From Lucinisca nassula (lineage: Eukaryota; Mollusca; Bivalvia; Lucinida; Lucinidae): DNA of 64,000 nt. Numbering within the stretch: the first letter of the stretch is position 1; each line of letters begins with the position of its first letter. The DNA lies in assembly GCA_963580285.1 (NCBI GenBank), contig OY757016.1:46993228-47057227 (forward strand), in the 5' to 3' direction. Below are positions 1 to 8,818 of the stretch, piece after piece. The translations under genes were made by a program, and so were the position numbers. The notes beneath the pieces are model-generated. The model was not told where the DNA came from and searched no databases. It saw nothing but the letters and a program-made list of their open reading frames with translations.

Positions 1-19
1 GTCATAGTTTAGACATATA

Positions 20-318
20 CATTACGCGACGTGAACATGCCTATACAAATACATTACCACCTTTATCGCCGAAAAAAATGACAATTTTATGATGAAAAAA
101 TTGTGATATTTTTCTTATTTCTGCTACAAATATAGATTGTGGGCACTCGTTAGAACCGCCTCATCAAGGCGGTTCTAACGAGTACTCACAATCTATATTT
201 TAGAGCAGAAATGAGAAAAATAAGGTATACCCCGAGAAACCCCAGTTTTACTATATAAAAGGGGGGTTCAAGGGGGTCAAAATTATATAGGCGTGTTTTC
301 GTGATAATTCGTTTAACC
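20..318. mobile_element. MITE-A copy 1 (palindromic DNA element)
   Basis: The centre is a near-perfect hairpin at about 134-205 (stem ATTGTGGGCACTCGTTAGAA, paired with its complement around CGCCTCATCAAGGCG). It is flanked by mirrored TTTTTCTTATTTCTGCT / AGCAGAAATGAGAAAAATA segments. A conserved tail follows (CCCCAGTTTTACTATATA ... GGGGGGTTCAAGGGGGTC). No coding capacity. This copy and the one at 32522-32812 form a subfamily distinct from the other A copies (TATAGATTGTGGG instead of CATAGGTTGTGGG in the stem). The superfamily is not assigned because I cannot fix the terminal bases. Confidence 0.75.
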
Positions 319-449
319 CGCATGAAATCTTTCTAACTCATCAGTTTCTACATCTCCGAGAACATTATATAATCAAACAATTACAGAACAATGATGAGGA
401 CTTGACAGCATGAAATAACTGAAATGCTGCAGCAAAGGAAAATCAACTG

Positions 450-662
450 GTAACCCTTGTCCTGATGAATATTTATATATGCCACACCCACTACTGATTA
501 TCAACCAATCAGATTACTTGATGCAAATTATTGCAACAAATTTACAATCTGAATGGCAAACAATGTAGATCCTGATCAGATGGCTTCGTCAGAAGCCATC
601 TGATCTGGATCTTCATTGTTTGGAAAATAAGGCATATCCAGGCTCAGCAGGACAAGGCTTAA
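450..662. mobile_element. MITE-B copy (piggyBac-like, TTAA ends)
   Basis: The ends are mirrored: TAACCCTTGTCCTGATGAA on the left and TCAGCAGGACAAGGCTTAA on the right. The centre is the palindrome GATCAGATGGCTTC / GAAGCCATCTGATC, bordered by CAAACAATGTAGATCCT collars. TTAA flanks plus CCC...GGG termini are the signature of piggyBac-type elements. At about 213 bp with no ORF it is non-autonomous. The left TTAA is degraded here (GTAA). Confidence 0.85.
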
Positions 663-879
663 GACTCTGGTCGGCCTGAGCAGAGGCAGTAAAAACTGAA
701 GATATTCAGTAGACAATCATTTTGCATCCAAATAATAATGGCTGGCATTCTCTAGTCTAGACATAACTTTTTTCTGTGTGCCCTGAATTGAGCCAGTGCA
801 GGACAAATACTACAACAAGACCTGTGCAGCCACCAAAGACTCAGATCAGTGTGCACATGCAACCAGTCTGGAAAGGGTC

Positions 880-1091
880 TTAACCCTTTATGTACCAAAT
901 GGAATCTACCTCCTTATATATAGCAGGAGTCCATTTCAAAATTTAGGAGTGTCAGCTTATGCTTTCTTCAAAAACCATTTGGAAATTGGCTGAAAATTTT
1001 GCAAACAGTGTAGGCGCTGATCAGACACTGTGTTCTGCAGTGCCTGATCTGGGTCTGCACTGTTTGCCAGGGTACCCATTTTGTGGGTTAA
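880..1091. mobile_element. MITE-C copy (piggyBac-like)
   Basis: Runs from TTAACCCTTTATGTACCAAA to a diverged right end finishing GGGTTAA. The internal landmarks of the family are present: TATATATAGCAGGAGTCCAT, GTGTCAG, AAACCATTTGGAAATTGGC, and the collar GCAAACAGTGTAGGC ... GCACTGTTTGCC around a shortened palindrome. TTAA/CCC termini suggest piggyBac-type mobilisation. Small ORFs crossing it are not genes. Confidence 0.8.
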
Positions 1092-1119
1092 CTTATCATT
1101 ACGTTAACACATCCATGCA

Positions 1120-1385
1120 ACATAGCGACATAATGCATTCTTTCAGACCTTCAAAACAGTTTATTTTCGTATGAAAATGTAAGGTATTATTCTTATTTAC
1201 GCTCAAAACATAGGTTGTTGATGCTCGTTAGAACCACTGTATTGAGGCTGTTATAATGAGTCCGCACAACCTATGTTTTCAGGCAGAAATAAGAAAAATA
1301 ATGCACACCCCTGTGAACCCCAGTTTCTCTATATAATGCGAGGTTCACTGGGGTGTTCATCTCACTGACTTGTTAACGTGACGTT
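1120..1385. mobile_element. MITE-A copy 2
   Basis: The hairpin core has the CATAGGTTGTTG / CACAACCTATG version of the stem. The right part carries CCCCAGTTTCTCTATATA, then a GGGGTGTTCAT segment, then ACTTGTTAACGTGACG. The latter matches the GACTTGTTCAAGTGATG end of the copy at 52560-52855. The hairpin apex is diverged (CACTGTATTGAGGCTG), so this is an older copy. Confidence 0.7.
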
Positions 1386-1816
1386 GAAAAGTTTGCAAGA
1401 AAATGCCGCAGACCACATAAACAAATGACATATTCAGGTACTGCTTTACTTGGCATCTCAAAGATGAAATGTTTCAGGCACCTGGTTCCTCAAAAACAGA
1501 TTTGTTGATGAGGGGAACCCATGATAAATATTCTAAATGAAAGGGAAAGATTTTTTATAAGTTGTATTATGAACTTTGAGTTTGACAATGTACCCATGTT
1601 TTAGTGGTTGTGCAGATACGCGAATTTCAGTTGCGAAAAATGAAATCTAATGAGTGATCCAGGGATATACTCCTGTTTGTACTTCATTTATTGAGAGTGC
1701 ACTTATCTAAGGGTTATGTCCCCTTGTGTGTCTGTGTATGGGTGGTATCCACTGTTACAGGACATTGTAGTTTTATGACTGTACTTGAGGGCCCGGTTGT
1801 ACAAAGTATCATATGC
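1386..1816. other. Unassigned intergenic stretch
   Basis: About 430 bp of AT-rich sequence. I see no repeat of a family found elsewhere in the window, no splice-flanked ORF and no RNA gene. Confidence 0.4.
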
Positions 1817-1955
1817 TTAACCCATTGTATGCTAGTGGACTCTTCCATTGCTTTATGTTGGACAAGTCCATTTGTCATATAAGGGGTGTCAGGCCTATTG
1901 CCTGCACTGTTTGCCAAGGTACCCCTTATGGGGTTTCCTGCATACAATGAGTTAA
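1817..1955. mobile_element. MITE-J copy, internally deleted (piggyBac-like)
   Basis: Left end TTAACCCATTGTATGCTAGT; right end CATACAATGAGTTAA, with TTAA on both sides. It retains TTGGACAAGTCCATTTGTC and GGGGTGTCAGGCCTATT but lacks the left half of the collar seen in the copies at 37697 and 61411. It jumps straight to CTGCACTGTTTGCCAAGG. The deletion has removed the central palindrome. Confidence 0.75.
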
Positions 1956-2165
1956 CAACACAATTAGTGGTTAAACTGTTAACTGGTCGAGCTGGTATGT
2001 ATTATCTGATACTCTGGTAATTTTGCTGAAAAAAAAATGTGAGTAGCTTTTGCAAATGCAAAAGCTACTCACATTTTTTTTTCAGCAAAAATAGTAAATG
2101 ATCTAAGTTTTAACAATATGTTAACGAATGCTATCGATTGTTTTGTACAACTTGGCCGAGACATT
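1956..2165. mobile_element. MITE-F copy 1 (hairpin element)
   Basis: The core is a long perfect stem: TTTTGCTGAAAAAAAAATGT GAGTAGCTTTTGCA and its complement (about 2020-2090). Flanks match the family (ACTGTTAACTGG ... GTTAACGAATG ... TTGTACAACTTGGCC), but the terminal CAGGGCCCAGTTGTTC motif is eroded on the right and missing on the left, where it abuts MITE-J. Confidence 0.75.
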
Positions 2166-2289
2166 TACTTTAGAAGTATTAATCCAAATGCAGCATATTG
2201 CATGTTTTGATTTGTTAAATCGTTAATGTTTTCGCTTATTTATGTATATATATTATAGTTTGTATCAGGCCAGAGCAAAATTATTTTTA

Positions 2290-2520
2290 GGTTCTCATCC
2301 CTGCCCATTAGAGCTGGTATGCATTCTTCTCTGGAGATAGTTTTCCATTCTTTTCCTTCCACTGACTCAAAAAGGGCAGTTGTCTGTTTTATAAATGTAT
2401 GTTGTGGGTACGTATTTGAATCCTCTGGATGTGTGGATTCTAACAAGTACCCACAACACGTTTTTATGGAGAAATTAGAAAAAATATCCCAGTATTATTC
2501 ACATTACTCCACTTTATTTT
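2290..2520. mobile_element. Diverged MITE-A fragment
   Basis: A recognisable but degraded A-type hairpin: TGTTGTGGGTACG and CAAGTACCCACAACA surround GAATCCTCTGGATGTGTGGATTC. TTTTTATGGAGAAATTAGAAAA follows, in place of the usual CAGAAATAAGAAAAAT. The remainder of the element is not recognisable. Confidence 0.45.
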
Positions 2521-2529
2521 ATTTTTTGG

Positions 2530-2757
2530 GGGGAGGGGCTGGTTTTACGTCCCAGTCAAGATTATTTCACTCATATCGAGCCGATCGTTAATCAGAGGTG
2601 GGCAAAAACTGGAAGACCTGGTGAAAAACCACCTGACCTTCCTTTGCAGAACTTGGCATCTCACATGTGACGTGAGCCAGGCTCGAACCACAATGGTTGG
2701 AGACCTAATGATTAAGAGTCGGCGCTCTTATCCACTAGGCCATGGAAGCCGGTGAAG
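2530..2757 (-). mobile_element. tRNA-derived SINE (minus strand)
   Basis: Read on the minus strand from about 2757, the head carries a pol III A box (TGGCCTAGTGGATAAGAGCG) and a B box (GGTTCGAGCC) at tRNA spacing. The body contains the complement of GAGGTGGGCAAAAACTGG and CAAGATTATTTCACTCAT. The 3' end is GACTGGGACGTAAAACC followed by a C-rich tract. The body recurs at 61840-61960, confirming a dispersed family. It is a relic, not a functional tRNA: the acceptor stem does not pair. Confidence 0.75.
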
Positions 2758-3051
2758 ATGTGGGAACACATTTGAAGTTCTGTTAATGTCCATAACAGTG
2801 GCTGAAATGACATTGTCCAGATTTTTTTTTCCAACAAGATGAAAAAATAACTAATAAATTGGACGGACAAGCTTCAATTTTTTGTAAAATTGTTTGTATT
2901 ATCCTGCAAAGGGATTCACAATTTGAAAGGACCTGAATGGCTCAAAACAGTGCCAGAAGATTTTCTAGATATTGGACAATAACATCTGTAAACCCACTTA
3001 TTTATTATTTCTTGTAAAATTTTGGATGAGAACCGGAAAATTTAAGTTCTC

Positions 3052-3328
3052 TGGGCCCAGTTTTTCAAAGCATCTTCAGCTTAACAAACCCGTTATTAGT
3101 GAAAATTTTAAATATTCTAGCAAGTGCAGTACCAAATTCGGTGATGTTTTGCAGCACTCAGTGCAGTGCTGTTTTTTGCTGAAAAATGTGAGCAGCTTTT
3201 GCATTTGCAATGCAAAAGCTGCTCACATTTTTTCAGCAAAACCGTAAGTGTTGTGGCTGTATTGAATGATAAATATTTTGTCGAAACGTTAATTATTGCC
3301 TTCGTCATCTTTGAACCGTGGGCCCTGG
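3052..3328. mobile_element. MITE-F copy 2
   Basis: Starts GGGCCCAGTTTTTCAAAGC and ends TTTGAACCGTGGGCCCTG, so both terminal inverted repeats are visible. The central hairpin (TGAAAAATGTGAGCAGCTTT, with its complement at about 3178-3240) has a 3-bp variant in the stem (GAGCAGC for GAGTAGC) that is compensated on the other arm. Confidence 0.8.
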
Positions 3329-3629
3329 CTTTCAGCTGATATTGTTCGTTTTGTTAGAGGCTGTTAGCAGATCTTGTTGCAATATTATCAAAGGTTCAAC
3401 ATGGTTTTATATTGTTAATGGTTTTATACGAATTGGGTCGATATACGTGAGATCATGTTTATTGCCCATTTTCTTTTCATATTTATTATTGTTAAATTAC
3501 TGCGCTCTTTGAAAGTATAGATAGATATTTTTTTCTCTTCATGGCTTGCTGTGCATGCATATATTTTTTTTCTTATTTTTTATGAGCCTTGTCGGATAAC
3601 TTGAAAAGCCCAGCACTGCTGTTAAAGGT

Positions 3630-3882
3630 CAGGGCCCAGATGTTCAAAGCATTGTAAGCTTAACGAGCTCATTAGTGGTAAAAATGTTAACTGTTTTAGC
3701 AAGTACAATATGTGACACACAGATACTTTTGATGAAAAAATGTGAGTAGCTTTTGCATCTGCAAAAGCTACTCACTTTTTTTTCATCAAAATATTAGCAT
3801 ATTTGCTTTAATGTATTAAAGTGATCAAAGGTTAATGATATGTTAACTAATGACATTGTAAGTTTTAAACAACTGGGCCCAG
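3630..3882. mobile_element. MITE-F copy 3 (best-preserved ends)
   Basis: Terminal repeats CAGGGCCCAGATGTTCAAAG and TTTTAAACAACTGGGCCCAG bound about 253 bp. Internal order: AGCTTAACGAGCTC, TGTTCTAGCAAGTACAATAT, the GATGAAAAAATGTGAGTAGC hairpin, GATCAAAGGTTAATGATATG. This uninterrupted copy shows the empty target (GGTTAATG) used by the MITE-B insertion at 34806. CAGGG termini would fit a hAT-type element, but I see no clear 8-bp duplication. Confidence 0.8.
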
Positions 3883-3904
3883 ATGTTTTTTATCCTCATG
3901 TACT

Positions 3905-4172
3905 CTCATCACGCTAACAAGTCGGTGAAATGAACACCCCCTTATACCCCACTTTATATTGAGAAAACAGGGGTTTACGGGGCTCTTCATTATTTTCCTT
4001 ATTTCTGCTCCTAGACATAGTTTGTGGGTATTCATTAGAACCGCCTCAATGAGGCGGTTCTAACCCACAACCTATGCTTGCTTTATAAATAAGGAAAATA
4101 TCATAGATTTTCGTCAGAAAAGTAGCCATTTTGGAGATGTGAAAAAATGCACTATGTCGCACGGGTTAGTTA
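3905..4172. mobile_element. MITE-A copy 3
   Basis: From CATCACGCTAACAAGTCGG to CACTATGTCGCACGGG. The hairpin at about 4018-4075 retains AACCGCCTCAATGAGGCGGTT at the apex but has lost about 10 bp of the right stem. The terminal segment TTTTGGAGATGTGAAAAAATG is shared with the copies at 18870, 51292 and 52560. Confidence 0.8.
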
Positions 4173-4309
4173 TCAAAATGTGGTTTGTGCCAACCTTTGA
4201 TTAATGATTGGTGCATTTAGTAATTGAAATATTCTTGGAAAGACTAAACCCAAATGACAGGAGGTAAGGTTAGACAAAAGGTTAAGGGTTTTTGTATGAG
4301 GTAACATAC

Positions 4310-4422
4310 CTTCTGACATCATGAAAGTACCAGAAGAGCTGTTGCACACTACCTTCACCTCCACCCAAGACATTGAACTCAGCAAATTCGATATAAGTTT
4401 CTGTCGTGGGTTGGTTTGTCAT
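4310..4422 (-). CDS. Candidate first coding exon, unknown protein
   Basis: On the minus strand an ATG at 4422-4420 opens 37 codons plus two bases, ending AGAAG|GTATGT, a good donor at 4309. The peptide starts MTNQPTTETYIEF and ends LFWYFHDVR. It contains a Gly-rich turn (LGGGEGS) and has a codon pattern unlike the surrounding repeats. An in-frame stop lies upstream of the ATG, as expected for a first coding exon. No repeat family overlaps it. Downstream exons should lie below 4300 on the minus strand but I could not identify any. It resembles no family I can name. Alternatively it is a chance open frame. Confidence 0.3.
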
Positions 4423-4535
4423 TACCGACAATCTCCAATCATGATCAAGGTATGTGAATTGCTAATTCCGTTAAGTTTCTAGACACAAAGTATGATGATA
4501 GATATTTGTTCTACAGCACTGCCCTCACCCCTGAC

Positions 4536-4588
4536 CTTGAAATTAAGGTCAGTAGCTTGACCTTGAAATTAAGGTCAGTAGCTTGGAA
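4536..4588. repeat. Tandem duplication of a 26-bp palindrome
   Basis: Two head-to-tail copies of a 26-bp unit containing TGACCTTGAAATTAAGGTCA, itself an inverted repeat. A related single copy (CTGACCTTGAAGTCAAGGTCA) is at about 5790-5815 in sequence homologous to this stretch. Confidence 0.7.
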
Positions 4589-4603
4589 AATTTTATGGAC
4601 TTG

Positions 4604-4842
4604 TACACCAAAACCTCTTTATAACACAATTGATGGGGTCCAAAGCAGAAACCGTGTTAGTTAAACAACCTTGTTATATCCAAACAAAAATGTATAGATT
4701 ATATAGAAAAATGACCATTTATGGTCATTTTTCTATATAATCTATACATTTTGGGGATCCATCTTGAAACCGTGTTATATCCAAAACTGTGTTATAATGG
4801 ACTGTGTTATAATGAACTGTGTTATAATGAGGTTGTGGTGTA
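4604..4842. mobile_element. MITE-H copy 1 (TA-flanked palindrome)
   Basis: Terminal repeats TACACCAAAACCTCTTTATA and TATAATGAGGTTGTGGTGTA face each other across 239 bp. The centre is a perfect palindrome, GATTATATAGAAAAATGACC / GGTCATTTTTCTATATAATC. The right arm has a triplication of ACTGTGTTATAATG(G/A). TA at both ends suggests a Tc1/mariner/pogo-type target. It explains the 71-codon ORF at 4721-4936. Confidence 0.8.
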
Positions 4843-4966
4843 TGTAGTTCTTAAGATCTCGTATTTTCCAGATCCCTCCGCCATGGAAACACACTGCATC
4901 ATATGTATCTTGTGTGCCTACATGTACATCACATAGTTCCACCAGTAAAAACAGATAGTTATTTAT

Positions 4967-5170
4967 TTAAGCCTTGCCCTGCTGAACACATCGATCCCTA
5001 CTTTCGCAAACTGTGTAGATCCAGATCAGATGGCTTCTGAAGAAGCCATCATCTGTTCTCAATCTACACTGTTTGTCATCCAATTTGCAATTTGAATGAA
5101 TATATAATATCAAGTAATATGATTGGTTGATAGTCAGAAATGGGTGCGGCTGCAGTAGGATAAAGGTTAA
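4967..5170. mobile_element. MITE-B copy 2
   Basis: TTAAGCCTTGCCCTGCTGAA on the left, GCAGTAGGATAAAGGTTAA on the right, TTAA both sides. The core GATCAGATGGCTTCTGAAGA is slightly asymmetric, with ATCATCTGTTCTCAATC on the right arm, so the hairpin is imperfect. Confidence 0.8.
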
Positions 5171-5271
5171 GATTAGTAAAGCAGATAATATGACACATAC
5201 ACCAGTCAGTAGAGAGCAAAAAAAACTTTTATTTTAGAGAAAATGAGGCTTGAGATTTCATGTGAATCGGA

Positions 5272-5525
5272 TTAACCCATAAAATGCCTATCGGGACTAT
5301 TGTCGTCTGCATTGCCATCTGCCGGTTAGGGTACTTTAAAAGTATTTTTTTTGCAGTGTAGACCCATATCAGACTGCTCCTGTAGGAGCAGTCTGATCTG
5401 GGCTTATACTGTTTGCCTATATGCAAAAATATTGTTAAAAAGTTTGCCAATTGCAAAAAAATTCAGCAGACATGATAAGCAGACAACATTTTCAGATGTG
5501 TTTTATCTTGGCATTAAAACTTACT
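5272..5525. mobile_element. MITE-L copy (piggyBac-like)
   Basis: Left end TTAACCCATAAAATGCC. Inside are GTCGTCTGCATTGCCATCTG, the collar GTGTAGACCCATATCAGACT, the palindrome GCTCCTGTAGGAGC, then the second collar and ATTCAGCAGACATGATAAGC. The right terminus has decayed (TTGGCATTAAAACTT). The palindrome differs from B and C but the collar is the same. Confidence 0.6.
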
Positions 5526-5649
5526 TTCATTGAATGGAAATGTCATCTGCTACGCATGATGTTTGCTTTTAGTATTCATGGTAATCCAGCAACAGGTCAT
5601 GTTTATAGAACACTTCTAACCTTATTCTGCCAAATAAATTAATTTTGCC

Positions 5650-5940
5650 ACGTCCATTTTTTTCTATCAACCAATTCAAATTACTTGATGTAATTTATTC
5701 CTATAAACTCATTGGTTGAATGGTAAACATTGAAGATCCGAATAATATAGTAATAGATATTTCCAAAAGTTTTACTCAGCACTCGCCTTACCCCTGACCT
5801 TGAAGTCAAGGTCACTGGCTTTGAGAATTTTATGTACATGTACTAGCATATAGTTCTTAAGATCTCATACTTCGTTCTGATCAGGATCTTCACTGTTTGC
5901 AAAAGAAGCATATCCTGGCTCAGCAGAGCAAGGGGCAAGA
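5650..5940. mobile_element. MITE-B copy split by a 4.5-kb-like segment
   Basis: The left half (TATCAACCAATTCAAATTAC ... GAAGATCCGAATAA) and right half (GATCAGGATCTTCACTGTTT ... GGCTCAGCAGAGCAAGGGG) of MITE-B are separated by about 125 bp. That middle portion matches the sequence around 4500-4605 and 4843-4860 (AGATATTT..., CCCCTGACCTTGAA, TATAGTTCTTAAGATCTC). This is either a recombinant or an insertion. Confidence 0.5.
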
Positions 5941-6119
5941 AATATGTTTTTATACTTTGTTCTTTCCCTTTTTTTCTATAAATTTTCAGATATGTTTTAT
6001 GTGATTATTACATTGTATATTTACTTTGTCTAGTTAATAAAATTATGAAGACTCCTTGTGTTTTGTACTTTCAGTTTACCTCATTCATAGAATAATGTGT
6101 CTTTGAATCTTCAAGCACC

Positions 6120-6230
6120 AGGTATATTTCTACAGCAGATAGTAGTGTATTTTATTTTCTTAATTTTCACAGAAAATAAAGCTTGACATTTCATGTGAAT
6201 TGTGTGCTCATGAGCAGATGATTCACATAC
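6120..6230. repeat. Foldback repeat fragment
   Basis: TTTCACAGAAAATAAAGCTT GACATTTCATGTGAATTGTG, then TGCTCATGAGCA and TGATTCACAT. Related segments occur at 5205-5272 (TTTTAGAGAAAATGAGGCTT), 18180-18235 and 52960-53025, so this is a degraded dispersed palindromic family. Confidence 0.45.
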
Positions 6231-6412
6231 CGTTAAATTCCGATATTAAGACTACCTTTGGGACTGTTCAAAAGTGGTCTTTAAGGTGGTCTCTGATCAG
6301 AGGACACTGTATGCAGAAAACACAAAGAAAGAATGAATGTAACTTACTCAGCTTTTTGAAGCAGAATTAGTCTTAATTTTATGTGGTCTTAATAGCAGAA
6401 TTTCACTCGCTG
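6231..6412. mobile_element. MITE-I copy 1
   Basis: Left end TAAATTCCGATATTAAGACT; right end TGGTCTTAATAGCAGAATTT. Contains GGGACTGTTCAAAAGTGGTC but only one arm of the usual hairpin, followed by GGTCTCTGATCAGAGGACACTGTATGC. Non-coding. Confidence 0.65.
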
Positions 6413-6477
6413 GAAAATAAGGAAACAAAAAGCTTTTGAAAATTAAGTCTGCTGATTATACATCCTAATAATGTACT

Positions 6478-6600
6478 TACTGGTGAGAAGCCTAAACCAG
6501 GGATTGTGGGTTCGATTCTGGGCTTCTCAGGACTTTCGGATGAGTCTTTAAACCAAATACTGTCTCAAAACACACGCATGCACACACACACACACACTGA
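6478..6600 (+). mobile_element. tRNA-SINE remnant with CA repeat
   Basis: A B-box-like GGTTCGATTCTGGGCTTCTC is followed by GGACTTTCGGATGAGTCTTT and then a (CA)n run at about 6570-6600. The same order (CTTCTCCAGACTTTCGGATG AGTC) occurs at 24270-24300 behind an A-box-like GGTCTAGTGGTTAAGC. The two are copies of one tRNA-derived SINE family. Confidence 0.5.
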
Positions 6601-7469
6601 CACTTCTGCAGAGACAAGCCATTAAAATCCCATGAAAATACAGTCAAACCTGTCTAATCCGGCCAGCTCTCAGACAGAAAAATGGCCAGATTAGACTGGG
6701 CCGGAATAGAGAGAATCCCATACCTATGTGACCTCAATATGACTGCTCAGTGTAGGTATCCACCTAAGGGTAGAGAATGCTTGTACACACGAAATTATTC
6801 CATATAAAAAGCATGAACAAAGTTGAATACGTTTTTAAAATCACTTATAAAAACGTTAATAGTGGTGTCTGGGCCGTTAAACTCCAATTCAAACAAGCAA
6901 AAAACATTTATAAAAAAATCTTGTTTATACTGATTAATGCCAATATGACTGTTCTGCACTTTTTAAATACCTGGCAGTTTTAAAACTCGAACATGCTAAC
7001 CAGTATTTGAATTGGTGTTAATTACATCTCACATAACAGTCTGACACTTACTGTAGAATAAAACAAGGTGATGATAAAAGGTATTAGGACAATCAAAATG
7101 AGCATGAGTACTCTCACACTGCAAATTCAATTTTCAACAGGTAAATAATGGTTACTTACAACAATGAAGTTAGCAATAATAATCACAAACTGTGCTCAAT
7201 CAGCTGTTCAGAATCAGAATCAGAATTGTTACTGGTGACACGTCAAATGACATTCATACACCAGGACCTGTAATGTGGGAAGTTAGTCACTAGCTCTAAC
7301 CAAACAGTTAAATTTAGCTACACAATCATCAGCACCTTCAGCTGTCGAAATAATCAAATCGGGAAGGGAATTCCAATCTCTAATGATTCTGGGGAAGAAC
7401 GACTCTTTATAAATGTCAGTTCTTGCAGTAAGGGTCTGAAATGCCTACGAATGGTGATTTCTATAGTGT

Positions 7470-8206
7470 CTAAACTCCGTTCAGAAAATCTGAATCATCG
7501 ATATTTTCGATTCTCGCGTTTAATACTCATTTTAGCCCATACATCACTATGGGAAAGTTTTAGACCTCACCCTCCGCCGATTTCTCCAGCAAGTCGTATG
7601 CCTCTGCGATAGCCAGGAAAGTCTGTAGAAGTGTTCTATATTTGGAGAAAAGTGCAAAATCTAAATTTTCTTCCACAGACTAAGACATTCTGACAGGTTC
7701 GACACACCCTTTTAAACCATATATAGAAGTGGCTACTGCTCTTGTAAATTACAAGGGCGTGTATGTTTTATTTGCACGATCACTTCATGGAAAATCATTA
7801 GCTGTGACACCACATCCGATATCGGTATATTTCTTTTTGACCACTGTTGACAGCACATTGCGCTAGTGGCTCCCCGTTCCTAGTGAGCCTCTATCTAGCA
7901 ATTCGAATGTAAGGTGTGTGGTAACTGCATATCTATTTATAAAGTGCATCACATGGATTTGAATATTTATTATTTTACCTGACAATCATCGTCAAATGGA
8001 CTTAGTCTGTGGTCTCATTTCTTTGTTTTGCAATTTTCTCCAAATAATCACAGCCTTCCCTGACTGTCGCAGAGGCATATGACCTGTTGGAGAAGTCGGC
8101 GGAGGGTCAGATCTAACACTTTCCCATAGAGATGTATGGGCTAAAATGAGTATTAAAAGGAAGAAACAAAAAAATCGATGATTCAGATTTTCTGAACGGA
8201 GTTTAG
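7470..8206. mobile_element. DNA element with about 230-bp terminal inverted repeats
   Basis: CTAAACTCCGTTCAGAAAAT at 7470 is the exact complement of the sequence ending at 8206. The arms stay alignable inward for about 230 bp (shared blocks include AGCCCATACATC, CCTCCGCCGA, ATGCCTCTGCGA, TTTGGAGAAAA, CCACAGACTAAG). The central 280 bp is unique. It interrupts the LINE ORF between codons for DDLVPP and RNHHS-like residues, so it is younger than the LINE. No transposase. Confidence 0.75.
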
Positions 8207-8677
8207 CTGGGGGAACAAGGTCATCTGTTGGAATGCTGGCAGCACCCTTTAGACCTTTGTATAAAAGGATTAGCCTACTGTCTTTTCTCCTTTACTTGAG
8301 AGACTCCCATTTCAATTTTCCAAGTATTCGAATCATGCTCCCAGTTTCAAAGCAGTAATTGCCTGTTACAAATCTAGCAGCTCTATTCTGAACTTTCTCA
8401 ATTTCATCGTTAAGGACCACTCCACTGGGGTCCCAGATACAACTTCCATATTCCAAGATTGGGCGAACAAGACCTTTATATGCGGCCTCTTTTACCATCC
8501 TGAGGGCACTGATGAAGATTTCGCCTCAGGAAACCAAGCATTCTATTTGCCTTAGTACACATGTTGCTAATATGAGTATTCCATCTCAAGTTGTGTGAGA
8601 TTGTCACTTCAAGGTATTTAATGGAGTCCACATTCTCAACCGTTCCCTCTATGGTGTAAGAAGCCTCAACATTATTA

Positions 8678-8818
8678 GGGCCCCGCACTGAAAGTGTGGG
8701 TGCCCTATAGTAATCACTCTGTCCGTCCGTCTGTCTGTCTGTCTGTCCGTCCACAAATTTTTTCCTACTCCTCTGATAGCGCTGCCGGGGCCCTAGTCAG
8801 TTTCACTGACAGCTCTAG
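8678..8818. mobile_element. Short insertion with GTCC/GTCT microsatellite, possibly Helitron-like
   Basis: Removing about 141 bp restores the LINE frame (KCNIMQISRKR continues into NNVEASYTIEG). The insert starts AGGGCCCCGCACTGAAAGTG, carries a (GTCC/GTCT)n run at 8726-8754, and ends with the hairpin GTCAGTTTCACTGAC plus AGCTCTAG|T. A 3' hairpin followed by CTAG is Helitron-like. The 5' end lacks the expected TC, so the assignment is tentative. Confidence 0.55.
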
